Source: Thalassia testudinum (Eukaryota > Streptophyta > Magnoliopsida > Alismatales > Hydrocharitaceae). Taken from it: a DNA stretch of 64,000 bases. Shown one piece after another: positions 45,709-56,391 of this stretch (positions are counted from its first letter, which is position 1; each line of letters opens with the position of its first letter). Location: assembly GCA_037157565.1 (NCBI GenBank), contig JAZHRO010000012.1, positions 54,799,501 to 54,863,500 on the forward strand, given 5' to 3'. A model generated the notes under the pieces. It was not told where the DNA came from. It searched no databases and saw only the letters and a program-made list of their open reading frames with translations. A program made the position numbers and the translations under genes.

Positions 45709-47182
45709 AGACTGCACCTCCGGCCGCTCATCTTTAGCTTGACTTGGCCGGACTTCCACCCCCAATTCATCTCTTTCTTCTCCGGCCAAGTGTCCAGCAA
45801 GCTCCGGCGAGCTCCCTCTCCCATCCTCTTCGCTCTGCCACAAAACTAGTGGCAGAGTTATCTTCCTGACTCCCCTCCGCGTCGCGCAGCACCCGCGCAC
45901 GCCGTCCTCCTCCACTGGGCAACGTCTTCTCCGGCGACAGCAGGTACAGCTGTCCACCCTCCGTCCCCCTTCGTCCCTACAATTAGGTTAGAACTACTCC
46001 CCGTATTCCCCTCTCTCTTTTCCCCCTGTTATTTCATTTAATCGACCCTCGACCGATGCTGACCACCTCCATCTTCCTCGCCTCCGACCGACCTCCGGCG
46101 AGCCGGTCCCACCATTCCGCCCCTCCACACGACTCGCCAACTGACTCATAAGCTCCGCCTCAAGACAAGGAACAATCTCCGCCCCTCCACTGCCACTCCA
46201 GACCTCCACAATAGCCCCCCGAAGAACCCCACACCTCCAGCCACAGGTTGACCTAGGCACTCACGCCTAGGCCGTCCTGCGGCCTGCAGCACCACTCACC
46301 ACCTTCGCCGTGCCACGGCGAAGGTCCCCAGCTGGTCTGATTGAGCCGAGAGGCTCGTTTTGTGTTTGACAGTATCGAAGATCCTGCCGGCATTGACGAA
46401 GGTTGAAGCAGCTTCGCAGCAACTCTAGGCGTCAGGTCTTCCAATCTTCAGGAGCAGCGGATTCGCGCGAGCAGTGCGAAGCCTTCGAGTCCAGCAAGGG
46501 GCGCTGCGAAGCCTGCAGCCTTGGCGATTGCACGAAGAAAGCTCTGCGGCGTGCGTGAAATCGGGGCTGATCAGATAGTCCCACATCGGCGAGATACGAG
46601 GCGCGGGTATGCTATAAGTTGAATTTGTGATATTATCCTAACGCCTCCGTAAGCACAGGGGTGAGGTCCCTCACCTGCCCTCACACCCACCTCGTCCGCG
46701 ATTTGACCTCGCGGATCTGGCGGGATCCGACCCGACCTAAACCTTAGCACTCCTCGCGCATCACACCACTTGCAGGTGCGCCTGGTCCTAGGTACGATCC
46801 GACCCGATTATCCGTGTGGCTCTGGGAGAGCCTCCCTGAGTGAATTGCTGAGAGAGAGAGACGTGCGGGTAGAGGAAAAGGGGTAGGTTTTGCTCCTGTG
46901 CAGGCAGACTGAGCGTGGAGAGACTTAGCCGCAAGGAGAAGAGAAGAAGCAGAAGAAGAAACTGAGCGAAGGAGACCAGGGAAGAGACAGAAGCAAGGCA
47001 GAGAACGAAAGAGAGGTCAAGTGAAGACAGCAAAGATCAGAAGAAGAAGAAGAAAGAAGAAAGGCAAGGCAGGAGAAGAAACAAGAGAAAAGATACAAAG
47101 GCAGGAAGAAGAAGCCTTCGCAAGAAAAGAAGAGAAAGAAGAAAGAAAGCAGGATCAGAAGAAGAAAAAGGGGAAAATACTT

Positions 47183-47217
47183 TTAAGACGTCTGATCACC
47201 TGATCAGACGTCCAATT
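47183..47217. repeat. Inverted AGACGTCT pair in the B 5' LTR
   Basis: TTAAGACGTCTGATC, loop ACCT, then GATCAGACGTCCAATTT. The 3' LTR copy (54323-54358) has one arm changed to GACGAC. Confidence 0.87.
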
Positions 47218-47458
47218 TCATATTTTTTGTCCTAATTACTTTTAATCGCATACATTCATATTTGAATTAACATTTTGAGTAAATTAGAGTGTTCAATTAC
47301 ATTTTGATTAGTAGTAAATTCCATTTGCTCCCTGTGTTCGACCTCGGATGCTCCGATTTTCAAGTAATAAAATTCTCTATTTGTTTGAACACTTTGTCGG
47401 CTATACTACAACGCGATATTATCTTTTAACAAACAGCACAAAAGCGTCGCGAACATTT

Positions 47459-47476
47459 TGGTGCCGTTGCTGGGGA
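47459..47476 (+). promoter_or_regulatory. Primer-binding site of element B (tRNA-Asp type, two changes)
   Basis: TGGTGCCGTTGCTGGGGA starts four bases after the LTR end. It differs from the site of A by two C to T changes. Confidence 0.87.
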
Positions 47477-48646
47477 GCAACGCGCAATTTACCACTAGTC
47501 TCTACATTCTTTTTATCATATTGAACACTAACTTGCCCTACCTTGCTTTGATGTGATCTTGCAGGTACTTCATGAGAAAATCTCTCCCGCAAGTCAACCA
47601 CTCCAGGGCAGGTAATTTCTTTTCTTCCTTAATCATCCCCAAATCTTTGAAAGACAAAAGGAAGAAATCAATTTAGGAATCAATTGCCTTCTTTATATAG
47701 TAATCACCATCTCTAAGGAAAAACATTTCCTGATTTTGCGAAAATTTCTGCAAATATTCTTGAAGTTGGAGTGATTTTTTTTAGATTCCATCCCACAAAT
47801 TCTTGTGCCTAATTAAAATAACGCTTAATCTCGGTGGACCACACACTTCTTGTTTATAAGTCCAAAGAGAACTTTTTGTGAAAAAGAAAAAGAGGATTGG
47901 AAATAGAACCAAATTAGGGTTTCCACATTAAGGTCTTGAAACGCTAGTCACACATGCCTGTATAAAAGGAAATAAACCCTCCCGCATCAATGTGCTACCC
48001 AAGCCATTGATTAAAGAGAGCTAAATAAGACAAACCCTAAAATTGAGCTCTAAAATCACTTGAATCTTAAAATTTTTGGACCTAATAACCTGGGAGTCAA
48101 ATCAGGGTGATCTCTAGGCTCCAAACTTAGAATCATTCTGCCATCTATAGGACAGGTCAGGTGAAGTTGACCCCCTGGGTCAACCAACCTCTAAATTAGG
48201 TCACAATACCAAAAAATCTAAAGTTCAAATGAGAACCCTAAAAGCACCTTTGAAATAAAAAGTGATAGACTTAAGAGGTCAAGGTCCCCATTCTGGTCTA
48301 CCTGGAATCTCAGTGACAAGAGAGGTCGGGTGGGGGAAACCATGTAACCCGTAGGGACTCTCTACCGTGTAGGGGTCTTTGCGGGACTCTCCCTCTCTGG
48401 CTGCCCAGGTAATTCTCAGGTGGACGATCTTCGGATCCAGGGGTCCATCCACCCCGAACCTCCATAGTCATCCAAACATCTTTGGGTGTCTTGATTGGGT
48501 CAAGAACATCTCCAGTCCCTCATCTTTTCTTTTTAGAGCACACACACACATCTTCAAGTGGGACTCGTTATCCAGATCTGATCGCTTCATAACACATCTT
48601 GATTCAAACTGTGATTCAAACTCTGATTCCACTACCTGATCCAAAA
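47477..48646 (+). other. Leader of element B
   Basis: This 1.17 kb region has no supported gene. Bases 48268-48500 are closely similar to 15770-16015 in A. A donor-like CAG/GTAATT is at 47611/47612, and a pyrimidine-rich stretch ending TTCTCAG lies at about 48419. The open frame that leads into the ORF begins without an ATG at 48599. Confidence 0.75.
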
Positions 48647-50278
48647 ATGCAGCCAAACCACCTAGGACTACCATTCAAGAAACCTGAATATCAGAGATCC
48701 ATGAGAGATAAAATGATTGAGGATGCCACGAAATTCTATGAAAATGAAAAAACCTCAACAACAGTAGGAAACATTCAGGTTGACGTCCCAACAACCACAA
48801 CCTTTGTCATAACTTGTGCCCAAGTACTATTAGCAGAAGCCAACAAAGGATCAACCCGTGACTTGCTCATTACTGCATACATTGAGATAGAAAAATTGCA
48901 CAATAGTGAATACCTTCAATGTATGACAAATCCTCGACTTTGGAAGCAACACCAAGATAGTCTTGAAAAATGGGAAGAGATAATGAGATTAATAAAACAA
49001 GTGATTCATCAGAAATACTCGTACATACCACCAACAGAGGATGAACTATCTTGGGACAACATCGAGGATAAACCTTATCTCGGGTTTGAGGCACAAAATG
49101 GTTGTGGATTCCCAACCCAGATGGAGTATAATGCACCTGATATTGAAGAAGGTTGGGAAGCTCCAAATGCAAGAAAAGACCATGATGAGCCCATTTTAGA
49201 ATCCCAAGACTCCTGCAAGTATGAGAGTAGAACTGAACCTCTTGAGGGTGTAAATTCCGTCCCTTATTCTGATAAGGTGACCCTCAAAGGTTATTCAGAC
49301 CTAAATTCTAGTAATTCAACCCACATCCTAAACCTAGAACCTAGATCTAAAACATATTTTGAAGATTTCAAGGCCCCAGATGAAGAAGATCAATCTTTTA
49401 ATGAAGAATATGATTTTGGGCCTCGATTTGATGAATATCCCTCGTCAACCTCCTCAGAGGAACGAATCGATTTTGCGGAAGTCATGCCAATCTACGACAC
49501 AGAAATCGAGGAGTTGGACGAGCAGGGTTTCAATTGGGTCTGCCCTACTAGCTTAGAATCTGAGCCTCTACCAGATAAGGATACCCTTTTAAGCTCAGAA
49601 TTAACATTTAGGCTAGATCCCAATCAGGCTGCTGAATATACAACATATGATTTATTCTATGGTGGAACTCATGATCTAGAATCTCATTCAAACTTTGATT
49701 TTCGCAAACTCTCCGACGATCTCGAATCTGACCATAACATCGGAGAAAATCTGCCTCCTGATTATAACATGTCAATCTTCTTTGAAGCCACCTGCTCCAT
49801 ATATATAGAACCAATCAAATCCCGTTCCCCACCCCGACCTGCAACCGGACTCAATTTCTATTCTGATTCACCTCTCACTGAGCCGTTTGCAGATGATTCA
49901 ACTCCATATCTAGACCGGGTATCGAGTACTAATCAGACCACAAATCAGGAGCCTCCATCCTTTGATCACCCCTGTAGGGATTCCACACCTTACATGGATA
50001 ATTTTTCGGAACCCTACTTTGACCTGGCTGATTCGACTCAGCCTGAACTCGAGTTTTCACTTCCATATCCATCAGAACTTCACTGCATATGGTGGGTTCC
50101 GCATCTGCTGATCTACATCTACCAACCCACCAGACTTATTGGGTTCGGGCTGCATCATCAACCCACTGATCTTAACAAGCACCTGGTTGGACCAACCAGG
50201 CTCTTAATTAAGGTGCTTGTTTTCCAAAATTCCATTGATTTGACCACTCCCTCTCCATCCCATTTTCTGCTCGGCTGA
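48647..50278 (+). CDS. Element B: 543-codon reading frame of unknown function in place of gag-pol
   Basis: This is an uninterrupted frame from ATG 48647 (MQPNHLGLPFKKPEY); the frame is also open a little upstream, without an earlier ATG. Residues 1-150 look folded and helical (MRDKMIEDATKFYENEKT, ITCAQVLLAEANKG, DLLITAYIEIEKLHN, LEKWEEIMRLIKQVIHQKY). Residues about 155-490 are acidic and low in complexity, rich in Asp, Glu, Ser, Pro and Tyr, with the repeated phrase DSTPY(L/M)D. Near the C-terminus is a hydrophobic WWVPHLLIYIYQPTRLIGFG. I see no zinc knuckle, protease, RT or integrase motif and do not recognise the family. It sits exactly between leader and 3' region blocks shared with A. Its openness over 1.6 kb, in a window where most pol frames are broken, suggests it is real. 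It could be an extreme gag variant or a captured host sequence. Confidence 0.75.
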   Translation: MQPNHLGLPFKKPEYQRSMRDKMIEDATKFYENEKTSTTVGNIQVDVPTTTTFVITCAQVLLAEANKGSTRDLLITAYIEIEKLHNSEYLQCMTNPRLWKQHQDSLEKWEEIMRLIKQVIHQKYSYIPPTEDELSWDNIEDKPYLGFEAQNGCGFPTQMEYNAPDIEEGWEAPNARKDHDEPILESQDSCKYESRTEPLEGVNSVPYSDKVTLKGYSDLNSSNSTHILNLEPRSKTYFEDFKAPDEEDQSFNEEYDFGPRFDEYPSSTSSEERIDFAEVMPIYDTEIEELDEQGFNWVCPTSLESEPLPDKDTLLSSELTFRLDPNQAAEYTTYDLFYGGTHDLESHSNFDFRKLSDDLESDHNIGENLPPDYNMSIFFEATCSIYIEPIKSRSPPRPATGLNFYSDSPLTEPFADDSTPYLDRVSSTNQTTNQEPPSFDHPCRDSTPYMDNFSEPYFDLADSTQPELEFSLPYPSELHCIWWVPHLLIYIYQPTRLIGFGLHHQPTDLNKHLVGPTRLLIKVLVFQNSIDLTTPSPSHFLLG

Positions 50279-51887
50279 AGGCATTAAATTTAGCGCTTAA
50301 CGAGAGGCAACCCGTCACCCCAAAAATAGAGACCCATCTGATTATCCATTTGGACTCCACGTCTATTGCACCTTGAGTTCAGCCTTAGACAGTTGATCCC
50401 ACCTCTGGTACACGTATCAGAGCTTGAAATCATTCGCATCAGTCATTTACGACCCATTCACCCACCCGATATATCATGTTCTAAGCCCCTGACCTCAACA
50501 CTAATTCACACCCTCTGTTTACAATGAAGACATTGCAAAACTTAGGCATGGGGGGGTGATAAAGTGCATACATACAGAACCAAGAAAAAAGACAGGAGTC
50601 TCACACACAAAAAAATTTGCATATGTCAAAAACACAAAAAAATTGAAAAATTATGAAAAAGAACAAAAAATGGGGGGAGGGAGGAAATTTTGTGAGCCAC
50701 ATATTCATAAGGAGGAGAAAAAGAGCAAAAATGACAAAAGGAGCACAAAATGAAAAAGAAAAAGAAATAATCATTAGTAAAAGATTAAGGAATTAACTGA
50801 AGTTCTAGACCAGATCAAGAAAAGAAATAAAAGAAAAGTGCTAAGGAGACACAACAAGAGATTAGCGGGAATGCTAATCTTAGGCCTCTTGGGCTAGAAT
50901 CTTTAGCTTAAAAAATTCACGTACCCGCTAAAATCTGGATAATCCTCAAGAGGTTGGGGAAAATGCAAAGCTTAAGTATTAGGTCTAAGGCTTAGGAAGT
51001 ATTCGGCCTCGCTAACTGACCTCCGGTTTGCGGGATTCAGTAACCTAAGCACCCCAAATTCACACACAGTCTGGTTCAGTGCGCATAAACATCCGAATCA
51101 CGCAAAAGCGTTTAATGTTCTACAAAAGTCACCTAGATTAGGAGCGGCCAATCAACACAAGTTCATTTGGACGAGTTCCCAGCGCGGAGAGGCGGGAAAT
51201 TCCCCTCGAAGATGCGTAACAACATATCGTCTCCTCGGTGCTTGTCTCTTAGGATATTTAAATATCCTACTGGAGGCAGGTAAGCACTTTGCTGGTTCAG
51301 ATACCATGGGCGTCATTATCACAAAATGTCGATCGCCAGGGGCTGAATTCGGCCACGGAACGCCATGGGCGGGATTATCTCGAAATCTCGAAAGCTAGGG
51401 TTCTGGGGGTTGTCATGGGCGGGATTATCTCGAAATCTCGAAAGTCAGGAACCCTTGAGGATTGATAATGGGGACGAGGAATCCGATACAGACCGTGTTG
51501 AGAAGCTAATTCGAAGCTAGAAATAAAAAGAAAAGAGAGAGAAAAGCTCTCCAAACAAATAAATCTTCTATCTCTCTCTTACAAAAATGCACTGCAAACT
51601 GAACTTAGGCTAAAAATGTCTCAAGCACGGGTGCTTTAACCGCGGAGTCCAATGAACCCTAAGTTAGTTTTTGTGGGCCGTAGAAACCTTTGCGGAGGAC
51701 TGAGGCTAAAGCAGAGCAGGTACGGATTTTGGTTGGTACTTGAGTACCTCTAGGCCTATTATTGGCATTCCTACCTAATCACAAAAGGAGAAGCACTTAT
51801 CATTGTTGACAAACACTCAGGGTCTAGAATGGAAGTTAAAACTTTGAAATTTTGCTAAGGGAGTAGCAAAAGCTAGGCATGGGGGTA
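50279..51887 (+). other. Non-coding 3' region and polypurine tract of element B
   Basis: Homologous to 34800-36439 of A from the first bases after the stop (GCTTAACG(A/G)GAGGC). It contains an internal polypurine-like TTAGGCATGGGGGGG followed by TGATAAAGTGCA (50542-50568), A-rich stretches at 50580-50860 and the true tract AGCAAAAGCTAGGCATGGGGGTA against the LTR (51865-51887). Confidence 0.82.
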
Positions 51888-54596
51888 TGATGAGAGCCTC
51901 ATCATGAGCCATAACTAGCTCATTTTGACCCAATAAAGAAGATAAAAGCTCCTACATAACCTAGAAGAAGGCCTAAATGAAGGAATAAGTGCTATGAGAA
52001 GAAAACATGAATTAAAGGTTAAAACTGCAATTTTACCATTGCAATACATAAACGGGATTTCTCAGAGACAAAACACAGGTCAAAAGGTCTAAATGAGATA
52101 AAAAGTTGGTTGAGTCAATCAGAAATGGGTTCATGTGCAATCTAGGAAGTAAATGACATGTGGTAACCCTAAAATAGACCCGCTTAATTCAACAAGGTTC
52201 CGGTCAGGATAAAAATCAATTAAACCCTCTAAAAATCATGAAAAAATATCCCTAGGGTTTAGAACACTTAATTTGGCCTTTGGAACCTAGTTTGACCTAG
52301 ATTAGGGTCCTAGCTCTTCAATTAACCTAATTTGGATTTTTACGCAAAATATCCAGTCAAACGTGGTCAAACCTAAAATCCAACTTCAAGATTGGATTCC
52401 TTAGGTCCAAATTAGGTTTGTACCAAAATTTGGACCTAAGGGGAGGTCATCTTGGCCTATGCAATTTAGTACACCCAAATCACAATTTGGTCCCTATCTT
52501 TTGAAAAGCATAACAGAAAGCCCCCTAACTTCCTCGCCACCTTTGCAATCAGGTCTTGCCGCCATTATTGGGGCAGAATCCTGCTCCGGCGAGGATTTGA
52601 GAGGGAATCCTCTCTGATTCCTCAGAGATCCCCTCCCAAAAATGGAAGGGGATTCTCTGAGGAATTCCCTTCCATCCGAGGCCAATCTTGATCCCTGGTG
52701 TGAACCCAATCTCTCATGCGAATGCACGAGGGATTTGGGTATCTAAACTCTTTCCATCTCCGGCGACCGACCTCAGATGATTGCGTGCCTTCCACGCCCT
52801 GAACAACCGGCCCAATGCCTATAAAAGAGACCACCTCCGGCCGCTCATCTTTAGCTTGACTTGGCCGAACTTCCACCCCCAATTCGTCTCTTTCTTCTTC
52901 GGCCAAGTGTCCAGCGAGCTTCGGCGAGCTCCCTCTCCCATCCTCTTCGCTCTGCCACAAAACCAGTGGCAGAATTATCTTCTTGACTCCCCTCCGCGTC
53001 GCGCAGCACCTGCACACGCCGCCTCAACCCCGTCGTCGCCGCCGTCCTCCTCCACTGGGCAACATCTTCTCCGGCGACAGTAGGTACAGCTGTCCGCCCT
53101 CCGTCCCCCTTCGTCCCTACAATTAGGTTAGAACTACTCCCCGTATTCCCCTCTCTCTTTTCCCCCTGTTATTTCATTTAATCGACCCTCGACCGACGCT
53201 GACCACCTCCATCTTCCTCGCCTTCGACCGACCTACGGCGAGCCGCTCCCACCATTCCGCCCCTCCACATGGCTCGCCAACTGACTCATAAGCTCCACCT
53301 CACCACAAGGAACAATCTCCACCCCTCCACTTCCACTCCACACCTCCACAATAGCCCCCCGAACAACCCCACACCTTTGGCCACAGGTTGACCTAGGCAT
53401 GCACGCCTAGGCCGTCCTGCGGCCTGCAGCACCGCTCACCACCTTCGCTGTGCCACGGTGAAGGTCCCCAGCTGGTCTGATTGAGCCGAGAGGCTCGTTT
53501 TGTGTTTGACAGTATCGAAGCTCCTGCCGCCATTGACGAAGGTTGAAGCAGCTTCGCAGTAGCTCCAGGCGTCAGGTCTTCCAATCTTCAGGAGCAGCGG
53601 ATTCGCATGAGCAGTGCGAAGCCTTCGAGTCCAGCAAGGGGCGCTGCGAAGCCTGCAGCCTTGGCGATTGCACGAAGAAAGCTCTGCGGGCGTACGTGAA
53701 ATCGGGGCTGATCAGATAGTCCCACATCGGCGAGATTCGAGGCGCGGGTATGCTATAAGTTGAATTTGTGATATTACCTTAACACCTCCGTAAGCACAGG
53801 GGTGAGGTCCCTCACCTGCCCTCACACCCATCTCGTCCGCGGCTTGACCTCGCGGATCTGGCGGGATCCGACCCGACCTAAACCTCAACACTCCTCGCGC
53901 ATCACACCACCTGCAGGTGCGCCTGGTTCCGGGTACGATCCGACCCGATTATCCGTGTGGCTCTGGGAGAGCCTCCTTGAGTGAATTGCTGAGAGAGAGA
54001 GATGTGCGGGTAGAGGAAAAGGGGTAGGTTTTGCTCCTGTGCAGGCAGACTGAGCGTGGAGAGACTTAGCTGCAAGGAGAAGAGAAGAAGCAGAAGAAGA
54101 AACTGAGCGAAGGAGACCAGGGAAGAGACAGAAGCAAGGCAGAGAACGAAAGAGAGGTCAAGTGAAGACAGCAAAGATCAGAAGAAGAAGAAGAAAGAAG
54201 AAAGGCAAGGCAGGGGAAGAAACAAGAGAAAAGATACAAAGGCAGGAAGAAGAAGCCTTAGCAAGAAAAGAAGAGAAAAAAGAAAGAAAGCAAGATCAAA
54301 AGAAGAAAAAGGGGAAAATACTTTTAAGACGACTGATCACCAGATCAGACGTCCAATTTGATATTTTTTGTCCTAATTACTTTTAATCGCATACATTCAT
54401 ATTTGAATTAACATTTTGAGTAAATTAGAGTGTTCAATTACATTTTGATTAGTAGTGAATTCTATTTGCTCCCTGTGTTCGACCTCGGATGCTCCGATTT
54501 TCGAGTAATAAAATTCTCTATTTGTTTGAACGCTTTGTCAGCTATACTATAACGCGATATTATCTTTTAACAAACCGCACAAAAGCGTCGCGAACA
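51888..54596 (+). mobile_element. 3' LTR of element B
   Basis: 2709 bases, a direct repeat of 44765-47455 with few substitutions. It has about 23 extra bases near 53021-53044 (a GCC/GTC-rich stretch) absent from the 5' LTR. Hairpin 51888-51904, TATAAAAG 52820-52827, purine-rich segment 53985-54320, AGACGTCT pair 54323-54358. Followed by GTTCT. Confidence 0.92.
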
Positions 54597-54693
54597 GTTC
54601 TCCCTAGAAGTACCATAAAATGAGGGCAACAAAGATATGGTACTATGTTGAATCTACGAGCTCTTATGCTAACGTATTTGGTTTTGAAAAACC
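54597..54693 (-). pseudogene. Element O gag, third piece
   Basis: Minus-strand reading LLPSFYGTSREN joins NPYRHLEEF at 44764 once B is removed, giving the usual gag core order (compare IPKFHGLNSKDPFQYI in A). Further upstream it has stops. It ends at about 54693 where the LTR of P begins. Confidence 0.75.
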
Positions 54694-56391
54694 TGTTGTT
54701 GTAGTTTAAAAGCGAAGAACTCATGTTCAACAAATAAAATTTATACCGGAATAGAAATCCCAGACCAAACTCAGGGAGGATACATCGATTTATATTCGCA
54801 ATTATATTTTTTTTAGAATTTTTGTTGAAAAGTGAAGCGATGTAATTACAATGAAGCCATACCAACAATTAGAATAAACGAGAGAGAGAGAAAACATGCA
54901 TTCAATAATTTGAAATGTTTATATAATAAAACCAGAGAAGAATTACACTAGAAAGCAAGAAATCAGCTACACTAGAAAGCAGGAAAATTCTACTCTGGAA
55001 AGCTGTAAAGAAGAATGGGAGAGAGAAGTTATCCTCCTCGATGATCGCTTAGAGGACGAGTCGGATGAGATGTAGCCTAGACGAAGGAGGATGGAGCGGG
55101 AAGGAGGTCGAGGCAGGTGGAACGAGAATGGGGCAACATGTCGTCATCGTCGCGGGATCCACTTTCGAAATGAGAGTGAAAATTTGACTTCATCTCGCGA
55201 GGAGCATCCCGGGTGTGGGACAAGCTTCTCTTGAGCTTTAGAGAGGTAGAGGAGAGAAGGAAGGGATGACGATTTCGTATGGAGGAGGTCTCCTTTTATA
55301 GTTGCAAGGAATGAGGGCAATTTGGTCTTTTTAATCTCAAAACATTAAATAAGGGGTCTTTAGTGACGGATAAAATCGTCGCTAAAGCCCCATCGTGGGC
55401 GACGTGCGTTGCCCGCTCGCCTCCTACGCATGAAACGCGCGCTCACATTCTTCAGATATTAGCCATCCGATCGTGAGATCGGATGGCTTACCTCACCCCT
55501 CGCCGTGCCTTCTCATCGCGTGCCTAGCGCGTGTGATCCCGTGTTACGTGCGGGCATGCATGGGCGCTTGATCTGGATTGAGCGCTCACGGCCATTGGAT
55601 CACCATCAGGCAGTCAATCGCGCACGCACCTCCACGCCTCAACGCCTGTTGCATGCGACTTGAATGCGCGCCCGATCGCGAGAGAAAGCTCTATCCACTG
55701 TGCTATGCGCATGGATGGGCGAGCAGGCTAATCTCTGAGAGCACGATCAGGACCGTTGGATTGAGATCCAACAGTCGAGGCAGCTCTTCAGTTATGCTTC
55801 AGAGAAAGGGGAGCGCCGGTTGGGATGTACCCTCAGTCGTTGGATCTTGATCCAACGACGGAGATGAGTGGACGCTAGAGGCTTCAGAAGTTGAGGGTGG
55901 CTGGTTAGGCAGCCGAGATGGCGCCATGTGGCGCCATCTTGGCCGTCCATCTTCTGAATGATGTAGATGGTGCCACGGGTGTCGGATTGAGTCGATTTTC
56001 ATGTCGTTAGGCTACGATCATTGATCCGAATCCATCCGTGCAGTCAGATTTATTGTTTGAAGTGTGGATTCACACCATCTTGGCCCTTGATCTTCTAGGG
56101 TTCGTCGATCTCTATTTGATGCTATAGAAGTCTGATTAGGGTGATCTTGGAGTCGTTGAACTCCAACGGTCGTCCTTATCACATCTGTACAGTTGGATTT
56201 TTGATCTGAGGCCCCGATAATAATTTGCCCTGTCCCTGGACATAAAAGGGGACAACTAACCTCCATTTTATTCAAACTAATCTAAATGCAAGATGATGCA
56301 TGTTATGCAATATTTATAGTATGCAATGCAATCCTATGCTTAAGAACATGCATAAATAGACATCTTAAGTAGTGTAAACATGTTTACATCA
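54694..56391 (-). mobile_element. 3' LTR of element P
   Basis: It begins TGTTGTTGTAGTTT (the start could also be 54697) and ends TTTACATCA on the plus strand, about 1.7 kb. A minus-strand TATAAAAG is at 55293-55300. The terminal palindrome TGTAAACATGTTTACA is at 56373-56388. The polypurine tract follows at 56392. The sequence is otherwise distinct from the A, B and C LTRs. The frames inside it have no recognisable domains. Confidence 0.82.
55293..55300 (-). promoter_or_regulatory. TATA box of the P LTR
   Basis: TATAAAAG on the minus strand (CTTTTATA on plus), in the orientation of P. Confidence 0.6.

Larger units (their letters stand above)
44765..47455 (+). mobile_element. 5' LTR of element B
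   Basis: 2691 bases. Terminal hairpin TGATGAG/CTCATCA (44765-44781), TATAAAAG at 45701-45708, purine-rich segment 46840-47180, inverted AGACGTCT pair 47183-47217, CTCCCTGTGTTCGACC near 47329, AATAAA at 47366-47371, end GCGAACA. Confidence 0.92.
44765..54596 (+). mobile_element. Element B: complete non-autonomous Athila-related LTR retrotransposon
   Basis: The ends are TGATGAGAGCC (44765) and GTCGCGAACA (54596). The target duplication is an exact GTTCT (44760-44764 and 54597-54601). LTRs are 2691 and 2709 bases and very similar. It has a tRNA-Asp-type primer site with two changes, a leader and 3' region homologous to those of A, and a polypurine tract, but no gag, protease, RT or integrase. 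In their place stands one 543-codon frame. With both ends, both LTRs and an exact duplication, and no insertion inside it, B looks like the youngest Athila-type insertion here. It would need enzymes from an A-type partner. Confidence 0.93.

Noticed and set aside
55578..56275. Frames of 67-90 residues in the LTR of P as a possible host gene
   Set aside because: They lie between the LTR's TATA box and its end hairpin; no domain, and the LTR boundaries account for the sequence.
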